Assembly (NCBI GenBank): GCA_016873575.1
Contig: VGWY01000020.1
Span: 1 to 19,006, forward strand
From: Nitrospira sp.
Lineage (GTDB): Bacteria > Nitrospirota > Thermodesulfovibrionia > Thermodesulfovibrionales > SM23-35
Length of the DNA stretch: 19,006 nucleotides
Direction of reading: 5' to 3'
This document shows positions 7,701 through 13,743 of this stretch, piece by piece; within the stretch, counting starts at the first letter, position 1; the number at the start of each line of letters is the position of its first letter. The notes beneath the pieces were generated by a model that saw nothing but the letters and a program-made list of their open reading frames with translations, was not told where the DNA came from and ran no database searches. A program made the translations under genes and the position numbers.

Positions 7701-8295
7701 TGAGTTTAAGACCTCTTTCAAGAAGTTCTTTATATTCCTCCATGTTATAAGCGATTCCTCCACCGGTTCCTCCAAGGGTAAAAGACGGCCTGAGTATTGC
7801 AGGGAATCCTACATGCTCTATAGCTTCAAGCCCTTCCTTCAGAGAACCAACATATGCACTTCTTGAAACCTCAAGACCAATCTTAGTCATAGCATCCTTA
7901 AACAGTTCCCTGTCCTCTGCCTTTTTTATTGCATCGAGCTTTGCACCAATAAGTTCTACCTTATATTTATCAAGAATCCCTTTCTCAGACAACTCAACAG
8001 CCAAATTTAAGGCAGTCTGCCCGCCCATGGTTGGAAGAAAGGCATCAGGCCTTTCTTTGTTTATTATCATGTCAAGGATGTCTGCAGTTAACGGCTCAAT
8101 ATATGTTGCGTCAGCCATCTCAGGGTCTGTCATAATCGTTGCAGGATTTGAGTTGACAAGAGTAACCTTGTACCCTTCTTCACGGAGTGCCTTACATGCC
8201 TGAGTACCTGAATAGTCAAACTCACACGCCTGGCCTATGATGATAGGACCAGAGCCGATAAGGAGGATTTTCTTGATGTCTGTCCTTTTAGGCAT
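4795..8295 (-). CDS. carB: Carbamoyl-phosphate synthase large subunit, with repeat-derived insertions
   Basis: CarB uses ammonia from CarA, bicarbonate and two ATP to make carbamoyl phosphate. The order is standard. The first ATP-grasp half starts MPKRTDIKKILLIGSGPIII (1-20), followed by the oligomerisation region (about 430-570), the second half from KKVVILGSGPNRIGQG (about 645), and the MGS-like allosteric domain (about 1045-1166) with TKGTAQYL and the RRSSLQ-like IRQSSLQYRVPFTTT segment. It is 1166 residues against about 1070 usually. The excess lies in two linkers, about residues 465-500 and 575-635, and is encoded by palindromic elements and a heptamer array, all in frame. AAGGAG precedes the ATG. 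The TGA overlaps an ATG (ATGA) that opens a 25-codon ORF I do not recognise. It is the last recognisable gene of the operon. Confidence 0.96.
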   Translation of the reverse strand: MPKRTDIKKILLIGSGPIIIGQACEFDYSGTQACKALREEGYKVTLVNSNPATIMTDPEMADATYIEPLTADILDMIINKERPDAFLPTMGGQTALNLAVELSEKGILDKYKVELIGAKLDAIKKAEDRELFKDAMTKIGLEVSRSAYVGSLKEGLEAIEHVGFPAILRPSFTLGGTGGGIAYNMEEYKELLERGLKLSPVSQVLVEESVIGWKEYELEVMRDGKDNVVIICSIENFDPMGIHTGDSITVAPAQTLTDKEYQRMRDAAIAIIREIGVDTGGSNIQFAVHPENGKMVVIEMNPRVSRSSALASKATGFPIAKIAAKLAVGLTLDEIPNDITKETPASFEPTIDYVVTKFPRFAFEKFPEADPTLTIQMKSVGEVMAIGRTFKESLQKAIRSLEIGSYGLEEINADKSVIKAKLKTPNAERIWYIAQALREGMSIQEIYELTWIDPWFLNNIKQIIEMEERLKAQSPNSEETNPPLPPFAKGGLGGITNPKRQMENSKLTELLREAKEYGFSDKRIAELLNLEEADIRHLRQQQKMRAVYKMVDTCGAEFAAYTPYLYSTYEKPFYKTRNTEHGTQNTDLPLITPPTRGGECFKIPSPSRGEAKGGGEKPSYNPPIPPLVKGGKGGFVECEARPSNRKKVVILGSGPNRIGQGIEFDYCCVHAVFALKGLGYETIMVNCNPETVSTDYDTADRLYFEPLTIEDVLNIIETERPEGVIVQFGGQTPLKLAVPLEKEGVKILGTSPDSIDRAEDRKRFKELLHNLNLRQAESDTAMSVEEALHAAERIGYPVMIRPSYVLGGRAMEIVYDEKSLMDYMKRAVKASPEHPVLVDKYLEDAIEVDVDALSDGEGVIIGGIMEHIEQAGIHSGDSACSLPPHSLSKEIVDEIRRQTKALAKELHVIGLMNVQFAVKHDDIYILEVNPRGSRTVPFVGKATGVPLTKMAAKVMVGKKLKELGLTEEREMKHIAVKEAVFPFDRFHGVDTILGPEMKSTGEVMGIDNDFGRAYGKSQISAGNRIPLSGKIFISLKDKDKPLSVPIVKKLLELGIAVIATKGTAQYLKDHGLEVEVINKVTEGRPHIVDLIKNKDINFVINTVSGAQAQKDSFSIRQSSLQYRVPFTTTMSGATAAVNAIEMLKKKQVNIKSIQEYHSLNGLKERI
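6392..6435. repeat. G/C-rich palindromic element inside carB (copy 1)
   Basis: A near-perfect inverted repeat with C-run arms (AATCCCCCCTTACCCCCCTTT and its imperfect complement) around a 3-nt loop. Read on the minus strand it encodes NPPIPPLVKGGKGG. It is a clear relative of the element at 6811-6855 and sits at the junction before the second ATP-grasp half. Confidence 0.75.
6451..6521. repeat. Two further G/C-rich palindromes inside carB
   Basis: CCTCCCC(C)CTC / GAGGGGGAGG (6465-6486) is one hairpin, encoding the PSPSRGEAKGGG region on the minus strand. CCCCTCCC, loop CTTGT, GGGAGGGG (6501-6521) is a second one, encoding ITPPTRGGE. Both are part of the same 180-bp in-frame block (6392-6571) as the neighbouring palindrome and heptamer array. 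Confidence 0.65.
6537..6571. repeat. Heptamer tandem repeat inside carB
   Basis: Five 7-bp units, CTGTGTT or CCGTGTT, with the last unit imperfect. On the minus strand they encode TRNTEHGTQNTD, the three-frame translation of one heptamer. The array forms the edge of the larger insertion in the CarB linker. Confidence 0.8.
6811..6855. repeat. G/C-rich palindromic element inside carB (copy 2)
   Basis: An inverted repeat of 21-nt arms around AGC with a few mismatches, beginning AATCCCCCCC and ending GGGGGGATT. On the minus strand it encodes NPPLPPFAKGGLGG. Flanking bases show two-copy remnants of other 7-mers (TTGAGCC x2 near 6876-6890, TTTGGCG/TTTGGGG near 6792-6805), so this linker seems to have collected several repeats. 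Confidence 0.75.
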
Positions 8296-8352
8296 AAATT
8301 TTTCAACTCCTTGTTGTCATTCTCCGAGGAGAGAACCTTTCCATACAGAAAG

Positions 8353-8371
8353 ATTCTGGACAAACCAGAAT
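8353..8371. other. Small hairpin upstream of carB
   Basis: ATTCTGG, loop ACAAA, CCAGAAT lies in the 170-bp spacer between the 58-codon gene and carB. There is no U-tract on either strand, so it is not an obvious terminator. A role as processing site or repeat is open. Confidence 0.3.
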
Positions 8372-8465
8372 GATAATAAACGTGTGGATTGATCTTGAAT
8401 CCCTGCAATTTTAAAACTTTAACTGCTTGCGTTTTAAGGCATCACTTGAATTCGTGCTATCTAAT

Positions 8466-8642
8466 TTATATCTTTCCACTACGAAATAACTCCTGAATCT
8501 CAATAGTTTTTCGTGGAAGAGATTTTCTCATCTTGTTGGCAAGATAAAGCCACTTCAGCCGGCGTTCCACAGGCCATTTACGGTAGTCATCCAACTGTTC
8601 TTTGCTCACAGTATAAGAAAATCCTTTTCCCTGATTCTCCAT
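8466..8642 (-). CDS. Small conserved-looking partner of the nucleotidyltransferase (58 aa)
   Basis: A 58-residue ORF, MENQGKGFSYTVSKEQLDDY..., with a central PVERRLKWLYLANKMRKSLPRK and a C-terminal EIQELFRSGKI. I recognise this layout (Y-x-[VIL]-S-x-E-Q-L, R-L-x-W-L-x-x-A-N, L-P, R-x-G-K-I) as that of short proteins that accompany stand-alone nucleotidyltransferase-like genes. That is recall from family patterns and not a search. No catalytic motif is visible. The ATG overlaps the last base of the nucleotidyltransferase stop (TAATG), so translation is probably coupled. It is likely the antitoxin-like or stabilising half of a two-gene cassette, as an inference from context. 170 bases separate it from carB. 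Confidence 0.65.
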   Translation of the reverse strand: MENQGKGFSYTVSKEQLDDYRKWPVERRLKWLYLANKMRKSLPRKTIEIQELFRSGKI

Positions 8643-9133
8643 TATTTCTCCAAAATCATTTTCAGATATTCTACATCCGTGATATCTTGCTTGCGCCCTG
8701 ACTTCTGCTTAAGCTTAATAAGGTCATGGATTGAGACAATAGGGATTTTTTCTCCTTCAATCTCAATCATAACAGCTCTACTTTTCAATTCACTATAAGG
8801 AATCGGTGAATCAAAAACGATGTCAATTTCTCCAATGGGTAATATCTCACTATAAAAATTTACTGCCTTCATTCCCTTTTCCTGTATCCATGAGTTCCTT
8901 TTTGCCTCATCAGCAAGGTCTTTCGGATTAATAGGAACTTTTGGACGATAGCCCCAATTGGTAAGCTTCGCAACTAACTTGCTGATATTTTCTGCTTCAA
9001 GCAATATCATAAGATCAATATCATAAGTCATTCTTGGAACACCATGAAAGTTGACTGCCAGTCCCCCCACTACAAGGTAATCAATTTTCAGTTCATTAAG
9101 CTCCTTAAATATGCTCTGAAAATCTAATTCCAT
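8642..9133 (-). CDS. AbiEii/DUF6036-like nucleotidyltransferase
   Basis: A 163-residue protein with the polymerase-beta-type nucleotidyltransferase signature: VVGGLAVNFHG (21-31) followed by RMTYDIDLMI (34-43), giving the G-G and D-x-D metal ligands (D38, D40), and a third acidic strand GEIDIVFD (101-108). A C-terminal VSIHDLIKLKQKSGRKQDITDVEYL resembles the helical end of AbiEii/DUF6036-type proteins, many of which are toxin-like enzymes that nucleotidylate tRNA or other targets. Activity here is inferred only. Its ATG follows the carA stop with no gap (TAA-ATG), and its own stop overlaps the next small gene. The cassette thus splits the carA-carB pair while keeping the operon in one orientation. 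Confidence 0.8.
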   Translation of the reverse strand: MELDFQSIFKELNELKIDYLVVGGLAVNFHGVPRMTYDIDLMILLEAENISKLVAKLTNWGYRPKVPINPKDLADEAKRNSWIQEKGMKAVNFYSEILPIGEIDIVFDSPIPYSELKSRAVMIEIEGEKIPIVSIHDLIKLKQKSGRKQDITDVEYLKMILEK

Positions 9134-10342
9134 TTATTTAAAGCTCTCTATCATCTCTCTGAACCTTTTAAAAAGATACGTTGCATCATTTGGGCCGGGG
9201 CCTGCCTCTGGATGGTACTGGACAGAAAATATCGGGAGTTCAACATGTCTCATTCCCTCCTCTGTCCCATCATAGAGATTCTTATGAGTGAGCTCAACCT
9301 GTCCATTCATGCTCTTAATATCTACGCAGAAATTATGGTTCTGGGAGGTAATCTCTACTTTTTTAGTTTCCAGATCCATGACAGGATGGTTTCCTCCATG
9401 ATGTCCGAATTTGAGTTTATATGTTCTTCCCCCCATTGCAAACCCTAATATCTGATGTCCAAGGCAGATACCGAATAAGGGCTTTTTACCAATGAGTTTC
9501 TTTGTATTCTTAATAGCGTAGGTAACTGCCTCAGGGTCCCCTGGGCCATTGCTCAAAAGTATCCCATCAGGATTTATATCAAGGACCTTTTCAGCAGGGG
9601 TCTTAGCAGGGACAACATATACATCAAAATGAGCATCCGCAAGGTTTCTCAGGATGCTGAGCTTAATACCAAAGTCATAGACCACAACAGATAGGGGTAA
9701 GGGGTAAGGGGTAAGGGGTAAGTTTTTTTCTCTTCTGACTTCTGACTTCTGACTTCTGACTTCTACTTCAGCAGATTGCCATTTCCATACGCCTTCCTTC
9801 CACGAGTATGCCTTTTTTGACGTAACTCCTTTAACGAGGTCAATGCCCACAATGCCAGGATGTTTTCTCACCTTATCTATAAGGCTTTGGGGATTCAAAT
9901 CCGTTGTTGAAATTATTCCCATCTGTGAACCATAATCTCTTAAATGCCTTGTGAGTGCCCTCGTATCTATCTCTTCAATGCCAACAATCCCATATTCCTT
10001 TAAATAGTCACCCAATGAATTTATAACCTTGAATCTTGAATCTTGAATCTTGAATCTTTCAGTTCTCCAGTTGCTCGGGAAATCGAGATATTCCTTCACA
10101 ATAAAGCCTTCAACCTTTGGCCCTTTCATAGATTCTATATCCTCAGCATTCACACCATAATTCCCTATCTGTGTGTATGTCATGGTCACAATCTGACCTT
10201 TGTATGAAGGGTCGGTAAGGATTTCCTGATAGCCTGTCATTGAGGTGTTGAATACAACCTCTCCTATGGTTTCGCCTTCAGCGCCAAAGTTTTTCCCCTC
10301 AAACACTGTTCCATCTGATAAGACAAGTAATGCCTTATTCAT
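9134..10342 (-). CDS. carA: Carbamoyl-phosphate synthase small (glutaminase) subunit
   Basis: CarA hydrolyses glutamine and channels ammonia to CarB. The N-terminal CarA-specific domain (about 1-185) includes FNTSMTGYQEILTDPSY and ends near GIDLVKGVTSKKAY. The class I glutamine amidotransferase domain (about 217-402) has NGPGDP (265-270), the nucleophile in LFGICLGHQ (Cys293), KFGHHGGNHPV, and His377/Glu379 in VQYHPEAGPG. It has 402 residues against about 380 typically. The excess comes from heptamer arrays encoding FKIQDSRFK (about 97-105) and VEVRSQKSEVRREKNLPLTPYPLP (about 193-216), the latter in the interdomain linker. GGAAG precedes the ATG. It is directly followed by the nucleotidyltransferase gene. 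The catalytic residues are intact, so it should be active. Confidence 0.96.
   Translation of the reverse strand: MNKALLVLSDGTVFEGKNFGAEGETIGEVVFNTSMTGYQEILTDPSYKGQIVTMTYTQIGNYGVNAEDIESMKGPKVEGFIVKEYLDFPSNWRTERFKIQDSRFKVINSLGDYLKEYGIVGIEEIDTRALTRHLRDYGSQMGIISTTDLNPQSLIDKVRKHPGIVGIDLVKGVTSKKAYSWKEGVWKWQSAEVEVRSQKSEVRREKNLPLTPYPLPLSVVVYDFGIKLSILRNLADAHFDVYVVPAKTPAEKVLDINPDGILLSNGPGDPEAVTYAIKNTKKLIGKKPLFGICLGHQILGFAMGGRTYKLKFGHHGGNHPVMDLETKKVEITSQNHNFCVDIKSMNGQVELTHKNLYDGTEEGMRHVELPIFSVQYHPEAGPGPNDATYLFKRFREMIESFK
9694..9722. repeat. Heptamer tandem repeat GGGGTAA x4 inside carA
   Basis: Four perfect 7-bp units plus one base. On the minus strand they encode LPLTPYPLPLS in the linker between the two CarA domains, next to a second, unrelated heptamer array at 9732-9764. 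Confidence 0.85.
9732..9764. repeat. Heptamer tandem repeat CTTCTGA x4.7 inside carA
   Basis: Four perfect 7-bp units and a partial fifth. On the minus strand they encode VEVRSQKSEVR. The reading frame is preserved across this and the adjacent GGGGTAA array. Confidence 0.85.
10028..10058. repeat. Heptamer tandem repeat CTTGAAT x4.4 inside carA
   Basis: Four perfect 7-bp units and a partial fifth, encoding RFKIQDSRFK on the minus strand. It sits in a surface loop of the N-terminal CarA domain, between YLDFPSNW and the conserved LGDYLKEYGI. Confidence 0.85.
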
Positions 10343-10369
10343 CTTGCTTCCATGTTAAAATCAGCCATT

Positions 10370-11380
10370 TCATGTAAATTGCTTCCCGAGAACCTCTATA
10401 AAATGAGGCTCAATGTAATCAATCTCCTTAATAAAATAATCATGGTTTTCAAAGTAACCTTTTTCATATAAAAATCTGTAAAATAATTTCAGCACTGGTG
10501 GCCAATATACATATTCATTTGGTTCTACATACATTTTTCTTAGCAAAAAATCTATAAAAAACTCTTCAAAATAGACTGGTGGCACTGATTTTAACAATAC
10601 TATATCGTCATGCATATATCCATAAATGAAATCAAAATATATGTTTATGCAGTCATATAGAGATATGATTTCTTCAGATAACCTTTTGTCAACAAGCCAT
10701 TTCTTAAACTGTTTCATACATTCTTCTTTTAGCTCAAGCAATAGTTTCTCATAATCTTCGTAATCAGCTTTTGCTTCAACATAACTGTCTAATTTGTTTA
10801 TTCTTTCTATTACTTTTTTGTCTTTCTCGTCAGGTGAGATAATCTCATTGGAAAGTTTTAATGTGCTGTAATCAAAGGGTCTTATTATAGTTCTGATTTC
10901 TTTTCTGATAAACATAAAAGGACCAAATCTTTCCTTCGGCTGTTTATCAAGAGGGAATAGATAATCAAATCGCTCAACCATCCTTTTAACCATCTCATTA
11001 GCTTCGCTATATTCCAACCCGAATGTTCTCCTCAATATGTCAATAATATCCTTTTCCTCCTTTTCATCTTCCTTTCCACGTTGAACAGAGTTGGCATAAT
11101 TCCAGAGGAGCATAGCACTTTGCATTAAAATATTAAGCCCATCTTTGCTGTCCGTTTTGACATATTGTTCAAGGGGTTTTCCATACTCCAGCACAGCCTG
11201 AGACATGTTAATAGCACGAAACCCCGGAGGTGCTCCCATATCTGCAATTCCTGGCCTATACATCACCTGCACATCAGGCTTACGATGAGATTTAACAAGT
11301 CGCAATTTTTTCTTCCTACTTTTTATTTGATTGGATTTAGCACGCCTTTTGGCGATTTTTTCCTTGTCCTTTTTGGCCAC
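10370..11380 (-). CDS. Unknown protein with a basic N-terminus (336 aa)
   Basis: I do not recognise the family. The start is GTG at 11380, with GGAGGA eight bases upstream. The open frame reaches 11452, but the extra 24 codons come from the decayed small gene before it. The first 35 residues are very basic (AKKDKEKIAKRRAKSNQIKSRKKK), suggesting nucleic-acid or ribosome binding. A PGIADMGAPPGFRAINMSQAVLEY segment follows. The rest is mostly helical, charged and Tyr/Phe-rich, including LLWNYANSV, RFDYLFPLD, LYDCINIYFDFIYGYMHDD and VYWPPVLKLFYRFLYEKGYF. There is no signal peptide and no convincing transmembrane segment. The stop lies 27 bases before the carA start, so it is probably co-transcribed with the operon. 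It may be cargo, because it is absent from ordinary pyr operons. Confidence 0.7.
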   Translation of the reverse strand: MAKKDKEKIAKRRAKSNQIKSRKKKLRLVKSHRKPDVQVMYRPGIADMGAPPGFRAINMSQAVLEYGKPLEQYVKTDSKDGLNILMQSAMLLWNYANSVQRGKEDEKEEKDIIDILRRTFGLEYSEANEMVKRMVERFDYLFPLDKQPKERFGPFMFIRKEIRTIIRPFDYSTLKLSNEIISPDEKDKKVIERINKLDSYVEAKADYEDYEKLLLELKEECMKQFKKWLVDKRLSEEIISLYDCINIYFDFIYGYMHDDIVLLKSVPPVYFEEFFIDFLLRKMYVEPNEYVYWPPVLKLFYRFLYEKGYFENHDYFIKEIDYIEPHFIEVLGKQFT

Positions 11381-11384
11381 GGTT

Positions 11385-11567
11385 TTATTCCTCCAGTTTT
11401 GCGATAGCCACGCGCCATATTCTGGGGTCACCCAAACGGACAGCACGGTCACCCTGTTTAATATTGCCTCTATAATACTTTCTTCGCTCAGACTTTCAAC
11501 AACCCTTTACATACCAGAGGAGGTATGGTTTTCTTTTAACTATCTCCTTTAGTTCCTTATAATCCAT
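11385..11567 (-). pseudogene. Frameshifted small gene (about 60 codons)
   Basis: An ATG at 11567, with GGAG upstream, opens MDYKELKEIVKRKPYLLWYVK, then hits TGA two codons later. The next frame reads VESLSEESIIEAILN, which joins naturally to the first part and matches my memory of short proteins with an LSEExIxExxLN motif found near nucleotidyltransferase genes. The original frame becomes sensible again as GDRAVRLGDPRIWRVAIAKLEE and ends at TAA 11385-11387. The total length is 183 bases, a multiple of three, so two compensating indels would restore it. Either it is decayed or sequencing errors are present. It ends at the ribosome-binding site of the 336-residue gene. Confidence 0.45.
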
Positions 11568-11595
11568 ACACTCCTGCGCCCTCCTATATTTACAA

Positions 11596-12036
11596 TTAAT
11601 CCATCTCATCGTATTGCAAAGGGGCATCACCCACAGACTCTACAACTGCAGCATACTTAGGCTGTTCATCAGTTGTCTTTATCCCTTTCAATTCCACTAT
11701 AAAACGCCATTCGTCACCATAATCAAAAAGAAAAAGCATCTTCTTATTGATCTGACTAAAAACCTTACTTATCCTGATTTTCTCGACACTTTTACATTCA
11801 CTGTCCACATCCTCCATATCTGCAAACAATTCGTAACATTCTACTGAATTTCTCAAGCTTTTAATGTTGTTATAAAAACCAAAGGCATGGTCAAAATCAA
11901 AGTCAAAACTGCCGCAGATGGCATCTGCCAGCTGATACAGTGTAAAATTCTCAGATATTGCAATAATTCTATAGGGATTTCCTTTAACCCTACCAAACCT
12001 ATCGCTTAAAATTGCCTTAATAAGATATGTTTGCAT
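11596..12036 (-). CDS. Plasmid pRiA4b ORF-3-like family protein
   Basis: A 146-residue product. The start is ATG at 12036, preceded by GGAGG nine bases upstream, in preference to the ATG at 12060. Features typical of the pRiA4b ORF-3 family are visible: a basic-hydrophobic opening YLIKAILSDRFGRV with PYRIIAIS, the LYQLADAICGSFDFDFDHAFGFY stretch, and MLFLFDYGDEWRFIVELKGI (the F-x-YDFGDxWxF signature), ending AAVVESVGDAP. The family is widespread and its molecular function is unproven. It often travels on plasmids and in accessory islands. Here it sits inside the pyrimidine operon downstream of the AT-rich dihydroorotase. Confidence 0.8.
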   Translation of the reverse strand: MQTYLIKAILSDRFGRVKGNPYRIIAISENFTLYQLADAICGSFDFDFDHAFGFYNNIKSLRNSVECYELFADMEDVDSECKSVEKIRISKVFSQINKKMLFLFDYGDEWRFIVELKGIKTTDEQPKYAAVVESVGDAPLQYDEMD

Positions 12037-12131
12037 CTCGGTTAACCTCCAATGAGACAAAAATTTCGTCTTTAGAGTTTCTATAGTAGAAAGAAAAATA
12101 TAAGTTGATTATTTTGTTTTGAAAGGTCTTT

Positions 12132-13526
12132 TTATAACAAAGATAATTCTGTAGTATGCAAAACTTCTGATTTATGAGAACTTGCCAAATCATTAAATAA
12201 TTGTAAAACTTCCTCCCTTTGATGGAGCCACCTTTCATATAGCTCCAAAGGATTGTCAATTATTTTATCATTTGCCATAACGATTTTACCTTGAACTATC
12301 GTCATGATAGCCTTCCCTTTAAGTTTCCATCCATTAAAGGGACAATTTCTTCCCTTTGATTCAAATTTGTTCACGTCAACAGTCCATTCTTTAAAAGGAT
12401 CAATTATAGTTATATCTGCTTGTGAGCCTATAACAAGTTTTCCACAATTCAAACCGAAAATTCTTGCTGGCTTTATAGTCATTTTAGATATTGCTTCGCT
12501 CAAAGTAAGGATTCCCTTGTGAACTAGATTAGTTAAAACTATCCCCAGAGATGTCTCTAAGCCAATAATCCCAAAAGGGGCACTCTCCCAATCTTGTTGT
12601 TTCTCCCATGGTGCATGTGGGGCGTGATCAGTCGCTATTACATCTATTACGCCTCTTTTTAACCCTTGAATAATTGCATCTACATCGCTTTGTTTTCTTA
12701 GGGGCGGATTAACTTTAGCATTAGTTCCTATTTTTTCTGCATCATCCTCGGTTAGAGTAAAATGATGAGGAGTCGCTTCAGCTGTTACTGGCAAATTATC
12801 AGCCTTTGCTTTTTCAATTTCTACGATTGAATCTTTAAAACTTACATGTGAAATATGTAATGGACATTTAATTTTTTTATTTAACTCAAGATCTCTTTTT
12901 ATAAATTTAGTCTCTTCTTTAAAAGTATAAAGGAATCTTGCTTGTCGTAGTTTTGATTCTTCACAGTGAGGATTTACAAGTATTTCTCTTCCCGTAACTT
13001 TTTTTAAAGCCTTAGCTTTTTTAAAAGCTTCTTCCATTAGCTTTTTATTTTCAACCGGATGCCCATCGTCAGAAATTGCAACAGCACCCGCATCTGCAAC
13101 TTTTTGAACATCGACTAATTCGGTACCTAACATCTCCTTGGAAATACAAGCCTTTGTTTTTATATTTATTATGTTAATTTGTCTAGCTATTTCTAAGACT
13201 TGGTAAATTAACTTTGGTGAGTCAATTGGTGGTTTTGTATTCGGCTCGCAAATGACAGTAGTAAATCCTCCCATTGCAGCTGCTCTTGATCCTGTTTTAA
13301 TTGTCTCTTTATATTCTTGTCCTGGTTCACGAAAATGGACGTGTACATCGATTAAACCTGGAGTTACTATTTTATTTGAAACATCTATACTAATACACTC
13401 AGGGATTTTTACAACAATTTGTTTTGATATTTCCTTTATCTTAGAGTTCTCTATTAATATATCTGCAAATTCATCCCTATTATTCCCAGGATCTATTATT
13501 CTCCCATTTTTTAATAAAATCATCAT
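12132..13526 (-). CDS. Second dihydroorotase (class I-like), probably acquired
   Basis: A 464-residue amidohydrolase with every dihydroorotase metal and substrate motif visible: DVHVHFREPG (His62, His64), ISDDGHPV (Asp153/154), NPHCE (His187), HISHVSF (His224/His227) and ATDHAPH (Asp300). It reversibly closes carbamoyl aspartate to dihydroorotate if functional. Compared with the neighbouring pyrC it is clearly diverged, carries an extra charged segment (about 190-220) and a C-terminal tail of about 35 residues, and its DNA is visibly more A/T-rich in wobble positions (not computed). It is separated from pyrC by a MITE-like element. Likely a xenologue inserted next to the native gene. A hydantoinase- or allantoinase-type role cannot be excluded, although the motifs favour dihydroorotase. 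Confidence 0.85.
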   Translation of the reverse strand: MMILLKNGRIIDPGNNRDEFADILIENSKIKEISKQIVVKIPECISIDVSNKIVTPGLIDVHVHFREPGQEYKETIKTGSRAAAMGGFTTVICEPNTKPPIDSPKLIYQVLEIARQINIINIKTKACISKEMLGTELVDVQKVADAGAVAISDDGHPVENKKLMEEAFKKAKALKKVTGREILVNPHCEESKLRQARFLYTFKEETKFIKRDLELNKKIKCPLHISHVSFKDSIVEIEKAKADNLPVTAEATPHHFTLTEDDAEKIGTNAKVNPPLRKQSDVDAIIQGLKRGVIDVIATDHAPHAPWEKQQDWESAPFGIIGLETSLGIVLTNLVHKGILTLSEAISKMTIKPARIFGLNCGKLVIGSQADITIIDPFKEWTVDVNKFESKGRNCPFNGWKLKGKAIMTIVQGKIVMANDKIIDNPLELYERWLHQREEVLQLFNDLASSHKSEVLHTTELSLL

Positions 13527-13593
13527 ATTTTAAGTTTTCCTCAAAATAGCTTCATATTTTTGACAAAATTATACCAAAAATTTTTAAAATATA

Positions 13594-13730
13594 ATATACA
13601 ACTTTCGCAGTTGTAATCCAGTCGTCATTCCGTGCTTGACACGGAATCCAGTCGTTTATTTACCTCTGGATTCCTGCTTTCGCAGGAATGACAAGACCAC
13701 GTCAGCATTAGTTCTGCGAAAGTTGTATAT
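13594..13730. mobile_element. MITE-like element with 17-bp terminal inverted repeats
   Basis: The ends ATATACAACTTTCGCAG (13594-13610) and its exact complement (13714-13730) bound 137 bp without coding capacity. Inside are two small hairpins: ATTCCGTG...CACGGAAT (13627-13647) and ATTCCTGC...GCAGGAAT (13670-13689), resembling dispersed 'GTCATTCC...GGAATGAC' repeats. It begins 14 bases after the pyrC stop. TA-rich flanks prevent a firm call of a target duplication. Confidence 0.7.
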
Positions 13731-13743
13731 AATATTAATAATT

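Noticed and set aside
4991..7750. Plus-strand ORFs opposite carB
   Set aside because: They mirror carB codons, lack ribosome-binding sites and resemble no family.
9694..9764. CRISPR-like array
   Set aside because: Units are 7 bp, directly abutting and without spacers, and they are translated as part of CarA.
11381..11452. Longer N-terminus for the 336-aa protein
   Set aside because: The extra codons overlap the decayed small gene. A GGAGGA site lies eight bases before the GTG at 11380.
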